Part shown: positions 18,427 through 26,851 of the stretch, piece by piece | How the letters are laid out: every line of letters begins with the position of its first letter | How positions within the stretch are numbered: the first letter of the stretch is position 1 | Notes under the pieces: generated by a model | What the model saw: only the letters and a program-made list of their open reading frames with translations | What the model was told of the DNA's origin: nothing | Database searches by the model: none | Position numbers and translations under genes: made by a program | Source of the DNA: Chara braunii | Taxonomy: Eukaryota; Streptophyta; Charophyceae; Charales; Characeae | Assembly: GCA_003427395.1 (NCBI GenBank) | Contig: BFEA01000021.1 | Span: 268,151 to 296,369 of the forward strand | Reading direction: 5' to 3' | Length of the DNA stretch: 28,219 nt

Positions 18427-19455
18427 CGTGATGCTTGCGAGAGGTGGAGCGCTTTTCCGCCGTCTTGGATTGAGCGCCCTTCTTCTGGTAGGTCGATTTG
18501 CCTTCGGAATCTCCTCGATTGGCCCTGCAAGGTCGAATGAGATAAGTGAGAATGCCCTTGACGCAAATGGCGTGGATTTTTTTAGGTAGTCCTGGGCGAG
18601 TAAAGAAGTCGTCGGGCGCTGCCCTTGCTTACCTAGCTTCCAGTTGCCAAGCTTGATTGAGACAGTAGTTGAATTTGGCTTCGATTAGTGGCAGTGCTTC
18701 TTCCATTCCTTCTCTAGCAGCCTTGCTTAACAATGCCTTGGTCGCCTTTGGAATGCGTTTTTCCATGGCGTCCTTGGCAACAGAGGCGACACGGGACACG
18801 AAATCGAGCGCAAAGGTCTTTCCATATAGATAGCAGGAATAGTTGAGGTCTACGGCTTTGAATCTGATGAGGGATAAGATTTGCCAAAGATAGCAGGGGC
18901 TGAAGAAGAGCTTCTTCCAGACTTTTAACTCATGATAGGAAGAGGGGGATTTTGGGAGCAAGTTCTGAGAGATTTCATGCATGTCTAAGGTTATGTTGGA
19001 GTAGAGTTCGTTCAAGGCTTGATTCTCCTCCTCCCTACGGAGAATCTCATTGTGACCAGATTCGGATTTCTGGATGAGTTGGGTTTTGAGTTGGTCGAAG
19101 AGATCCATTAAGTCAGTTGCTGAGGAAGAGGCAGGAGAGTGCAGGTGCATAGGTAATTGATGAGGTCCGAAGGCGAGGTGGGATGCATGGGGTAGCGGGG
19201 AGGGTGGTGGGGGTGGCGGTAGAGGTGGAGGTGGTAGAAGCTTAAGTCCCAAAACATGGACCTTGTAAGTTTGTGGGGGTTCCTTCGTCTGGACCAGAAA
19301 AATGAGGTCAACTTTTGCTCTTGGGGATTGATGCATGATAAGATTTTAGCCGGAGAGAAGGTAAAAGGTGGAAGCGGGGAGATTGCCAGCACATTGGCAC
19401 CTATAAGGGCTTGAGGTCCATTGGCAGAGATAACTTCATTGATGATAGGATCCAT
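18320..19455 (-). pseudogene. DIRS gag-like protein, two exons, one likely frameshift
   Basis: Putative structural protein of the DIRS element. ATG at 19455 opens MDPIINEVISANGPQALIGA. A frame change near 19340-19380 then joins the frame RAKVDLIFLVQTKEPPQTYK, a proline run, and an alpha-helical region (MDLFDQLKTQLIQKSESG, ALLSKAAREGMEEALPLIEA). Exon 1 ends at 18633 in the middle of an Arg codon. After the intron, exon 2 (18524-18320) gives a basic tail (KSTYQKKGAQSKTAEKRSTS, then YNYNRAAKKFDVE) ending in TAA at 18322-18320. The basic tail suits RNA binding or nuclear import. The RT frame overlaps exon 2 in another phase. No domain is recognised by family; identification rests on position upstream of RT. 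Confidence 0.65.
18525..18632 (-). other. Spliceosomal intron in DIRS gag (108 bp)
   Basis: Minus strand: exon ...GAAGCTAG, donor GTAAGC (18632-18627), acceptor CCTTGCAG (ending 18525), then GGCCAATCGAGG. A branch-point-like CTCAC lies about 30 nt before the acceptor. Unspliced, gag stops at TAA inside the donor (18631-18629). Spliced, it reads on in frame for 68 codons of basic, protein-like sequence. Confidence 0.75.
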
Positions 19456-19541
19456 CTGGTAAGCAACAATAACATAAGCGTTAGCGAGATCCTTTGATGC
19501 AATGGTAATTAAAAATCTTCATCATTGAAGAATTGGAGAAG

Positions 19542-19745
19542 CTAAGGGAAGAGGTAGGAGAGGAGGAAGAGAGGAACCAGGAAGGGAAGACCTATGAAGA
19601 GGAGTATTATGACTGCTAAGGTTCTTGAAGGAAAGGAGTAGGTGAAAAAGGGGTTGAATGGGAAGGTGAGAATTAAGTACAAGATGCGAGAAAAGGGGAA
19701 GAAGGCAATTTTAAGCAAGACATCTTGAAGGAAAGTGACAGCCAT
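19542..19745 (-). CDS. Small hydrophobic protein, exon behind a strong splice acceptor
   Basis: A 67-codon frame from ATG at 19745 (MAVTFLQDVLLKIAFFPFSR) to a stop at 19542. It is almost wholly hydrophobic, with two or three likely membrane segments: roughly residues 7-30, 40-55 and 52-66, the last rich in Leu, Ile, Phe and Pro. Seven bases upstream of the ATG is an excellent 3' splice site: ten T, then CTCTTGTTTGCAG ending at 19753. I do not recognise a family. It may be a host mini-gene exon, an accessory frame of the DIRS element lying 90 bp upstream of gag, or a chance product of pyrimidine-poor sequence. The purine-rich plus strand makes Phe/Leu/Pro-rich minus frames likely by composition alone. 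Confidence 0.35.
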   Translation of the reverse strand: MAVTFLQDVLLKIAFFPFSRILYLILTFPFNPFFTYSFPSRTLAVIILLFIGLPFLVPLFLLSYLFP

Positions 19746-20838
19746 TTGAGACCTGCAAACAAGAGAAAAAAAAATTATTGAGTTTTGCAATAATAATTCT
19801 GGTGCCTCCCGTTATACGCTAGTTATTGTTTCTTCTTCTCAGAGACTTCCGTCTCCTTCTTCTTTCCTTCCTTCCTTCTTAATTCACCCTCCTCCTTGTC
19901 TACTCCCCTTCTCTCCTTCTGATTTCTTCCGCTCCCCTCCTTTTTTTTTTTTCTTTTTTTTTTTTGAAGATCTGAAGATTTGAGAAAGAAGTATGCATGC
20001 TTAAGTTATGTGGCTGGAAACCTTTCCGCCTGTCCCCCTTTTTTATTTTATTTTTGGAATCACGAAAATTACTAAAAGTTGTGGAGATGCAGTTACTGAT
20101 TGGTAGGAAAGTTACTGCATTTTTCTCCTATATGATATATATATATATATATATTTTAAATGATCTCCTTCTCGTTCACTCGTTTTTTTTGTGTGGGTGA
20201 AGGAGATTGCTTAGCCCCTGGGGTCGCCCCTTTTCCTCTCTCCTTCCTCTTTTTGTTTTTTTCTGGCGTTCAGGCCGAATGAGAGAAGCTGCAGGGGGTG
20301 CCTGTTTTTTTTTTTTTTTTTTTGGCGAAATGATAAGGTAGCATTTCTGACCCTTGTTTTCTTGTAGTTAGTGAGACCTTGAACCTGCATTCCTCGCATC
20401 GTTTCACTCGTTTTCCGTCTTTATTCTTCTTTTCCCCCTTTTTTTTTTTTTTTTTTTTTTTTGGCGATAAGATAGGGGAAATATAATGCAGTTTGGTAAT
20501 CTTGCTTTATTGAGTTACCTTGTAAAAGGTAAAAGATCCCGTAGTGATGGCAAAAACTCTGGAATGTTTGCAGGATGAAGGTGATCCTTGCTTGCTTCTC
20601 TGTTTCTTTGCCCTACCCCCCCTTCTCCTCCTCGTGAGATGAATTGAATTAGAGGTGTCTTAATATATGTGAATATGCATCCCCTCCCTTTTCCTTTCTT
20701 TTTCTCTCCTTTCCGCCTAAAGGAAATTTTGGATGACTGATTTGTTAGGTGGAGCTATGGTTGGGTAGATGACGGTGCGGGCTTGGTTTGTTGGGCTTCC
20801 TTTTTTCTCCTCTCCTTTTCCCCTCCCATCTCATCAGT

Positions 20839-20901
20839 GCTTGCCCCTGATGATGGCCGGTGTCTTACGGCCCGACCGAAACACGCGTAGGATAATCGGG
20901 C
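20839..20901 (+). ncRNA. Candidate type I hammerhead ribozyme
   Basis: Core: CTGATGA (20847-20853) and GAAA (20878-20881). Stem II: GGCCGG (20855-20860) with CCGACC (20872-20877), 5 of 6 pairs. Stem III is minimal: A-C (20881-20882), loop ACGC, G-U (20887-20888), then A as the residue before cleavage (GTA). Stem I: CC (20845-20846) with GG (20890-20891), an internal loop, then GCTTG (20839-20843) with CGGGC (20897-20901), two of the five pairs being G-U. Minimal stem III and an internal loop in stem I are features of the hammerheads in Penelope-like elements and plant retrozymes. Weak points: the inner stem I is only 2 bp and an extra U precedes stem II. It could be a decayed copy. Confidence 0.5.
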
Positions 20902-21647
20902 TTCAAGATCGTGGCACCTTGCGCCTACTGTGCATATCTTTAGTTGATGCGCTTGGGTTTTCTAAGCTCGTTTCTCTCTTCTCTCTCCTTTCTTTTTTCT
21001 CTCTTTTTTTTTTTTTTTAGCAAAGTGTTGTTGCACTTGCATGCATGTACTTCATTTGGTTTGTCGGTTCACTCCATTAATTCACGAATATGATCGAAAA
21101 GACTCGGACACGAGTGAAATGATCTGATTGGCCTTTTGTGAAGTAGTCAGTTTATTGTGCCCTTCGTGTTTTCGTTGCTTTTCTTAAGCCTCCCCTTTTT
21201 GCTTCTGCTCCCACTCCTCCTTTTTTAAAGCCTCCCCTTTTTGCTTCTGCTCCCACTCCTTTTCTTTTTTTTTTCTTTTTTTTTTTTAAGTTTGAAGGTG
21301 GGTAATGGGCCGTTCTTGATTGGTAACGAGTTGGGGTTGAAAACGCCAGTGCGCCAAGTAATCCCAAGTTTTCATGATTAGAATGTCTTGATGCTTGCTA
21401 CGTTCCTTCCCTCTCCTTCTGTTCTCTTCCCGCTCTCCCTTTTGCTGTTTTTTTTTTTTTTTTTTTTTTCCATATAAAATGAATGATGCGACTGTGATCT
21501 CCTGATCTCCTCCCTCATTCATAGCATGCGAGTTTGGAATTGACTAATCAACCCTGAGAAGGCGGTTTGATCACTCCTTAGCCTCACCTCTTCCTGCTTC
21601 ATTCCTTATCAATAATATATATATGAATATATATCTATATATATATG

Positions 21648-21770
21648 GTCACAAACAGAACTGCCCGGTAAACCGTAGGCAGAGAGAGAGAAGAGGACAA
21701 CAAACGAGGGGTTGTGACAAACTGTTTCGTCGGAGTTTCACCACTCATCAGGAGGCTGAACCCTCAACAG
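21648..21770. repeat. AT-flanked hairpin repeat, copy B (longest), with hammerhead-like motif on the minus strand
   Basis: Starts at an (AT)n tract with GGTCACAAACAGAACTGCCC, then the GTAGGCAGAGAG hairpin half, a GAGGACAACAAACGAGGGG segment, GTGACAAACTGTTTCGTCGG, and CACCACTCATCAGGAGGCTG. Read on the minus strand, the last part contains CTGATGA (21751-21745), GAAA (21728-21725), a minimal stem III (C, 5-nt loop, G) and GTC (21718-21716), the spacing of a hammerhead core. The inner stem I does not pair, so this copy is probably inactive. Confidence 0.6.
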
Positions 21771-21960
21771 TCTGCAGAATCCCCTCACTGATTACACTGT
21801 AAATGATAATCTACCTTAACCAAAATCAAAGTAGACTATCACTCACCCACACCAGATGGAAAACTCTACAGACTGTCGGTTCACACCCCATCACAAGCCA
21901 GCAAAACATCCACGAAACAAAGAAAGGTCTGTCACAGCCAAAAAATACACTCCAGACACG
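21771..21960. other. CA-rich segment between repeat copies B and C
   Basis: Composition differs sharply from the T-rich surroundings: few T-runs, many CAC/AAA words. It is bounded by the long copy of the AT-flanked repeat and by another (AT)n tract, so it is probably the body of that element. No recognisable protein motif in any frame. Confidence 0.4.
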
Positions 21961-22030
21961 TATATATATATATCGTCACAAACAGAACTGCCCGGTATAT
22001 ATATATATTTGTGACGATATATATATATAT
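21961..22030. repeat. AT-flanked repeat, copy C, inside an inverted (AT)nCGTCACAAA pair
   Basis: (AT)n followed by CGTCACAAACAGAACTGCCC, cut short by (TA)n, then TTTGTGACGATATATATAT. The left (AT)nCGTCACAAA and the right TTTGTGACG(AT)n are perfect inverted repeats around about 25 bp. Confidence 0.75.
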
Positions 22031-22195
22031 CGTAAAATAGAACTGCCTACGGTAAACCGTAGGCAGAGAGGGAGAAGGAGAAGAGGACAACAAACGAGGG
22101 GCTGTGACAAACTGTTTCGTCGGAGTTTATATATATATATCGTCAATATATATATATAAATATCGCCAAATAGATATATATATATATATTTAAGG
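22031..22195. repeat. AT-flanked hairpin repeat, copies D and E
   Basis: Copy D: CGTAAAATAGAACTGCCTAC, with a perfect 11-bp hairpin CTGCCTACGGT / ACCGTAGGCAG around AA (22043-22066). The same GAGGACAACAAACGAGGGG and GACAAACTGTTTCGTCGGAG as copy B follow, and it stops at (AT)n at 22128. Fragments CGTCAATATAT and CGCCAAATAGATAT (copy E) follow inside further AT runs to about 22195. Confidence 0.7.
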
Positions 22196-23034
22196 GTAAG
22201 CTTGGGCTGATGGTTGTACCGTAGTCTCTTAATCCTTGAACTTGATGTCCTTCCAGGTTAGTAGCTCCCCTTCCTTTTTTTTTTTTTTTTTGGAAGTGAT
22301 CTTTGCTTTAGGCAGTGCGATAGTAATGGTGAAAAGGTTGCTGTCCGGAATCTGTGTTGCGATCCTTAACCTCTTTCGCCCCCTTTTTTTTTTTTTTTTA
22401 AATAGTAAGGTAATGACAAGAGGCGCGGCGAATAGAGTTGATTTGGTTGCTTTGCCAGAATCGTTTTCTTTTGGTTAGTCGGCGAGGTAATACTCCTAGC
22501 TGGACCCGATAGAGTAATTTATACCTTGATATGATGAGGATGTGCCATTGCCCCTTCCTTTTTTTTTCTTTTTTTTTTTAAGTCGAGAGGCTTCATAGAT
22601 ATATGACTGGACAATGGTAGGAGTGACTCTTCCTGTGGTATATAGGTGCCGAAGCGTTCTTTTTTTTTTTTTTTTTTTTTTTTCGAATCTCCGTGCTACC
22701 GTTAACCCCTTCGCCCCCTTCCTTTTTTTTTTTTTTTTTTTTTTTTGCTGTGAACGAGGAAATGACACTTCGCATGCGAAGTGGGCGAGAGAGAGAGCAT
22801 CACCGCTCTTGCCTCCTCCTTCTTCTGCCCTCGACCTTATTTTCTGGTCTTTTCTACCTAATTAAATTTATCATTTTTTATTTTTTTTAATTTTTTTTTG
22901 AGAGGACAGAGTTGATGCTGGTTGCTTAGTAATAGCGTGAAAAGGAAAGGAGAGGTAGGGGAAACAAAGCGGAAAGGTAGCGATAAGGAAAAAGAGATCG
23001 GCTGAGGATGGGGATCTATCTAGCCTTAAGACGG

Positions 23035-23231
23035 AGAGAAAAAAATAGCACAAGCGAAATTCATATCAGCAAATTTCAAGCAAACTAGTTTCAAATCTGG
23101 AAAGATAGAGCCGTTAAGCATCCTTTCCTACTGCGTGCAGTCGCACTGCATGCTTGAAAGTCATGAAATGAAGAGGCAAACCCTTGGTTATTAGAGAAGA
23201 AAATTCGGTTGCCTTATAATCATTTCCTAAG
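23035..23231. repeat. Tandem duplication, unit 1
   Basis: About 197 bp related to 23568-23758 at roughly two-thirds identity by eye. Shared landmarks in order: GAGAAAAA(A)(A)TAGC, AGCAAATT, CATGCTTGAAAGTCATGAAA, and GCCTTATAATCATTTC. The flank upstream (GAGATCGGCTGAGG) also matches GAGATTGGCCGAGG at 23320, so the duplicated unit is longer than this core. Confidence 0.7.
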
Positions 23232-23567
23232 TAATGACAGTCTGATCCGCTTCGCCCTTGCTCCTTTCTCCTTCCTTTTTTTTTTTTTTTTTAATAAAAA
23301 CTGCGATTGGTAGGGAGAGAGAGATTGGCCGAGGGGGAAGGTCTAACCCTAGCCTTATGATGGTGAGTCTGATTAGGGAGTGTTGATTTGGATGCTCATC
23401 CCTCTTGGTTCTTTCACCTCACCTCTTTCCTTTTTTTTTTTTTCTTTTTTTTTTTTTGGTTCCGTCTTCCTTCTCTAGGAAGCGGATAGTAGCAGAAAGA
23501 TAGTCGATCCGTCCTTGACTTCATTCCTTCCCTCCTTCGTTTCTCATCCTTTTTTTTTTTTTTTCAA

Positions 23568-23758
23568 GAGAAAAATTAGCGCAGATAAATTTATACAAGC
23601 AAATTATAAGCAAGGCAAGCTTTAGAACTGGAATGACGGAATCATTAAGCAACCTTTCTTGCTTCATACAGACCCACCTAACATGCGTGAAAGTCATGAA
23701 AAGGAAGGTGAGCCAAACCTTCAGTTCTCAGAGGAAGCCTTATAATCATTTCTCAAAC
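23568..23758. repeat. Tandem duplication, unit 2
   Basis: Partner of 23035-23231, about 530 bp downstream. It has CATGCGTGAAAGTCATGAAA and GCCTTATAATCATTTC as the best conserved words. Extra poly(T) sequence was inserted between its left flank (to about 23370) and this core. The divergence implies an old duplication. Confidence 0.7.
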
Positions 23759-24559
23759 AAAAGACCGCTCGATTCACTTCGCCCGTTTATTCCTTCCTCA
23801 TTTCTTCCTTTCCTTCCCCCTCCTTTCTCCCCCCCTCCCTTTTTTCTTTTTTTTGAAAATTGCACAGGCGAAGAATCAAGCCAATAGAGTGTCCGGAAAG
23901 CAAGCCTTTAGGCTTTTAAATCCATTGATTCCTTTTCTCCATTCCCTCCTGCTTTCCTATTTGAAAGCGGTCCTTCCTGACCGCGGTCCCGCTGTATAGT
24001 TATGAATCATTGATAGCTAAGAGTCAGACCCCTTAAAGGGGAAGCTTAGTTTCCTCAAATCCTTACTTATTTACCAAGTAGGACCGTTTTCTAATGCGAT
24101 CATCTTGCGAAGATTCTCATGCATATACATCTTCCTCCTTCGTTCCTTTTTTCCTTCCTTCTCCTTCCCCCTCCTCTCCCCTTCTTTTTCCTCCTCCTCC
24201 TTTTTTTTTTTTTTTTTTTTTTTTTACAAGTCAAAAAAAGTGGGGAAGGGGGGGCCTGGTTGGGGAAAGACGGAAGAATAGGAAGAAATATAAGAAAAAA
24301 ACAAGAAGAAAAAGCAACAAGATACAGAGGAGGAAAATGTACTCCAGCCCCCTGAACACTCGTGGTTTGCGCCTAGTTCTTGGGGCTCTTGGTATTGGGG
24401 GGGATAGGGGAGACGGTGTTGCAGCTTGTGAGCCTGGCTGATTAGATTGCGGTATTAAGAGAAGTTGCTGCACGGGAATAGGACGGTTATGAGAGGGAGA
24501 GTCTGAGTCAAAAGCATAGTCTGAAGCTCTTCTGTAAGCTCTTCTTCTTTAAGGGAAGG

Positions 24560-25727
24560 AGGGTTCAACCTTCCTCCTCGGCGGCATCCTGGTCGTCGTG
24601 GTCAATGAAGGAGAAGACGTGCGTTGCTTCGTGTAGCTTCAAAATGAGTCACGAAAGAAAAGGTTGCGCCGGGTGAGAAGCCTCTTGTGGGAAAGCCAGT
24701 GCAGCTTGATACTTGGTTTGGACCTCACAGGCCTGATCCGTGATTAGAGTGAACCAGGGTCCAGGCCCTGATTGGATTAGCTGCTGCAGAAGTAGGTGCG
24801 AGGTGTCGCCCTTGATGACCTGCTTGAAGAAGCACTTGAAGAAGAAGGCCAGTGGTGAGATGAAACCAGGTAGCCTTCCGAGAGAAGGGAGATTCTCAGT
24901 CAGGCTTAGTAGACCTCCGTTAACCCAGAACCTGGAAGCGTTGTCAAGCAATAAAAGGGAATGTGCAGATCGTGCGCGTGCCTCTCCTTGAAGCTGGCGA
25001 GTTCCGCGCTTGCATCCGCCCGCTCCTGCTCCGAGAGTGAGTTCAAACTTTTAGTGTCGAAGGTCATTAGAGACAGTAGGAGATTAGAGTAGAAAAAGTG
25101 CGATAGTAATTTCATCGCCTGGTCTCGCTTAAGGAGGAAATATGACTGGGCACCATTCTGGAAGGTGCAGAAGGCTGCTTCTTCCGCAAATTCGAGCAGA
25201 TCAAAGGTGACGAGATTAGAACCAAACCTTCTTTCAACGAAAGTTGATTGCAAGGAACATACCCAGTCCGGAAAGATGAAGGGAAGAGAAAAGATGTGAA
25301 ACAGAAGGAGTAACGCCGAACGAGGGTCCAGGACGAAGATACACCGAATGCTTTCGTCTACCGCTATTGGCGGTAAAGATGAGGAGGATCTCAAGGGTGT
25401 GATGAGGGAGGAAAAAATGGTGGCCAGCCTAGCATCCGGAATGAGTTCCTCGGACTGAAGCGTGAGATTGGAAGGGAAGAAGGAGAGGAGTAGAGGGTCA
25501 AAGAGTGGTGAGGTGATGGGGGGTTCTGAGTAGGCGGAGGGGACTGGGGCTTTATTGGGTTCTGCACCTAGCTGCCATATGGGGCCCGGTCCTGTAGAGT
25601 TTGCATGACCGGAGTTGAGCCTTGGTTTGAGTATTGAGCCTATGGGTGATGTAGGTGCCAGCCAGTTTCGAGACACCACATGTCCTCCACGGGTACACAC
25701 CCGGGGACCGGTGGGAGGAGAGCTCAT
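24560..25727 (-). pseudogene. Unrecognised protein frame, about 370 aa, one frameshift
   Basis: ATG at 25727 opens a frame of 273 codons with mixed, protein-like composition after a low-complexity N-terminus, e.g. SIRCIFVLDPRSALLLLFHI, WVCSLQSTFVERRFGSNLV, and AEEAAFCTFQNGAQSYFLLK. At the A-run 24953-24956 the sense continues in the -1 frame (LLLDNASRFWVNGGLLSLTE ... WFTLITDQACEVQTKYQA) to a TGA at 24649. Beyond this TGA the same frame goes on with LILKLHEATHVFSFIDHDDQ and an acidic end to about 24560. I recognise no family. Strand and spacing would allow an upstream frame of a DIRS-type or other retroelement, or a host gene exon. No zinc finger, RT or protease motif is visible. Confidence 0.5.
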
Positions 25728-26040
25728 TCAAGATTGGCGTGTCCCACCTGTATGCAGCCCACGAAGCTGCGTTCTAGAGGTAGTCTGAGGTACGAAGCCC
25801 ACAAAACTGGAGTTGGTTCATGCTCGTTCGCGTGAGCAAGCAAGCTGCAGTGGATGCGGGTGTATGTGTTGCATTTGCGAAGTGAGATGGCACGCGTCCT
25901 CAACGGTGGAGAACCATTCTCAAGAGGTCGCAAGGAAGAGCGAGCGGGTGAACGAGTGAGTGAGATGGTGCGAGAGGGTAAGAGAAAGATAGCCAGTCAG
26001 TGTGTTGGTGTTAGTGAAGAAAATGGGACAAGGCAAGCCT
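25728..26040. other. No gene seen
   Basis: GC-balanced sequence between the unknown frame and the mitochondrial insert. It has a GAGCGAGCGGGTGAACGAGTGAGTGAG-like imperfect GA/GT-rich stretch at about 25936-25985. No motif in any frame. Confidence 0.4.
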
Positions 26041-26261
26041 GATTTCTTAATAGTTAAAAACCACCAGTACTTGGCCCAGCTATCGGCCACAAAAAAAAAT
26101 AGAGTAAAATTGTTTCTAGTCGGATGAATTTGGGTGCTTCTATAGTGACTCGTATGTTTCCTAAACAAGTATATCAATCTATACTCAAAAACTCTTTCCA
26201 AAATGAAGTTAAAATACACAAAATCTTTCAACTTGGATCTACCCAACCCCAACATCAAACA

Positions 26262-26402
26262 ACATATACAAGATTTACTTATATATTAGCTTGTGATAAA
26301 TTAAAAACAGGTAGCCCAGTCATGAATAATGTGCATAGCTTTGGGAACCTGGAGCAAGCTTTGGGAAATTGTGTACAATTAGCATATATACCAGCGGGTA
26401 CT
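26262..26402 (+). pseudogene. rpl2: Mitochondrial rpl2 fragment (NUMT)
   Basis: Part of the mitochondrial large-subunit protein L2. The frame reads YTRFTYILACDKLKTGSPVM and then [20 protein letters not shown], matching the region of mitochondrial L2 before the conserved HNIE motif (usually GNC-x-PLA-x-IPxGT). It breaks off right after IPAGT at a stop formed by the junction with the nad4 fragment. The 220 bp upstream is also AT-rich and probably mitochondrial, but I could not name it. Confidence 0.7.
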
Positions 26403-26518
26403 TAGAAGCACCCACCGCTGGATCTGTTATCTTAGTGGGAATTCTCTTAAAATTGAGAACTTATGATTTTTTAAGATTTTCAATACCAATGTTTCCAGAA
26501 GCTACTTTTTATTTCACT
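26402..26518 (+). pseudogene. nad4: Mitochondrial nad4 fragment (NUMT)
   Basis: Encodes [20 protein letters not shown] and [18 protein letters not shown], a highly conserved transmembrane part of NADH dehydrogenase subunit 4, normally [26 protein letters not shown]. Two glycines are changed to R and D, both explicable by G-to-A transitions, as expected for decay in the nucleus. It is cut at both ends. Confidence 0.88.
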
Positions 26519-26662
26519 CGGGTTGCGCTCGTTATAGGACTTAACCCAACATCTCAAGACACGAGCTGACGACAGCCATACAACACCTGTATGAAGTCAA
26601 AGTACATCTCTTACGAGGAGTTTCTTTCATATGTCAAAAGCTGGTAAGGTTTTGCGCGTTGT

Positions 26663-26695
<33 letters not shown>

Positions 26696-26737
26696 AGGCC
26701 CCCGTCAATTCCTTTGAGTTCCAACCTTGAGACTTGA
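26519..26737 (-). pseudogene. rrnS: Mitochondrial SSU (18S/16S-like) rRNA fragment (NUMT)
   Basis: The minus strand contains the universal words CTCAAAGGAATTGACGGGGG (near 26719-26700), GTGGTTTAATTCGAT, AAAACCTTACCAGC, ATGGCTGTCGTCAGCTCGTG and CGAGCGCAACCC (26530-26519). These correspond to about E. coli 16S positions 900-1115. The variable segment is short, as in mitochondrial rRNA. Truncated at both ends. Confidence 0.95.
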
Positions 26738-26851
26738 AGGATAAGAAAAATAATTAATAAAGTGTCCATTGGAACTGTTTGTAAGAAACCATTCTAACTA
26801 GAGATATAAATAAAGATACATATAGTGTCGAAAAAATGAAAATAAGGCCTC

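Larger units (their letters stand above)
14978..19460. mobile_element. DIRS-like tyrosine-recombinase retrotransposon with opposed genes
   Basis: On the minus strand: gag (19455-18320, one intron), then RT and a DIRS-type RNase H with its downstream conserved region (18426-16191). On the plus strand: a tyrosine recombinase (15140-16194). The two coding blocks converge and overlap by their stop codons. RT-RNase H joined to a tyrosine recombinase instead of a DDE integrase defines the DIRS order. Opposed recombinase orientation has, as I recall, been reported for Volvox kangaroo elements of the PAT group. Ends are not certain: the direct repeats at 14278 and 14982 may mark the recombinase side, and nothing clear marks the gag side. 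All genes carry disabling changes. Confidence 0.85.
19800..24480. repeat. Poly(T)-rich non-coding region with at least 15 T-tracts
   Basis: T-runs of about 12 to 26 bases, most preceded by CT-rich sequence such as TTCGCCC or CCTTCC, occur near 19943, 20308, 20440, 21005, 21263, 21451, 22275, 22386, 22560, 22660, 22722, 23277, 23431, 23551, 23841 and 24201. Several segments between them are related: GGCGAAATGATAAGG and GGCGATAAGATAGGG after two adjacent tracts, and CTTCGCCC before four others. On the minus strand these are A-tails, so the region may be a pile of retroposed fragments, or an old tandem array that kept expanding its T-runs. No coding frame beyond homopolymer products. Confidence 0.7.

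Noticed and set aside
20831-20838. A further hammerhead core on the minus strand starting CTGATGAG (from TCATCAG)
   Set aside because: No GAAA with a paired stem II follows at a plausible distance.
21152-22890. Poly-Lys, poly-Phe and KKKK-rich frames
   Set aside because: Products of the A/T homopolymers.
26124-26261. A complete mitochondrial protein at the start of the 93-codon frame
   Set aside because: Only the part from about 26262 resembles rpl2; the upstream codons show no match that I can name.
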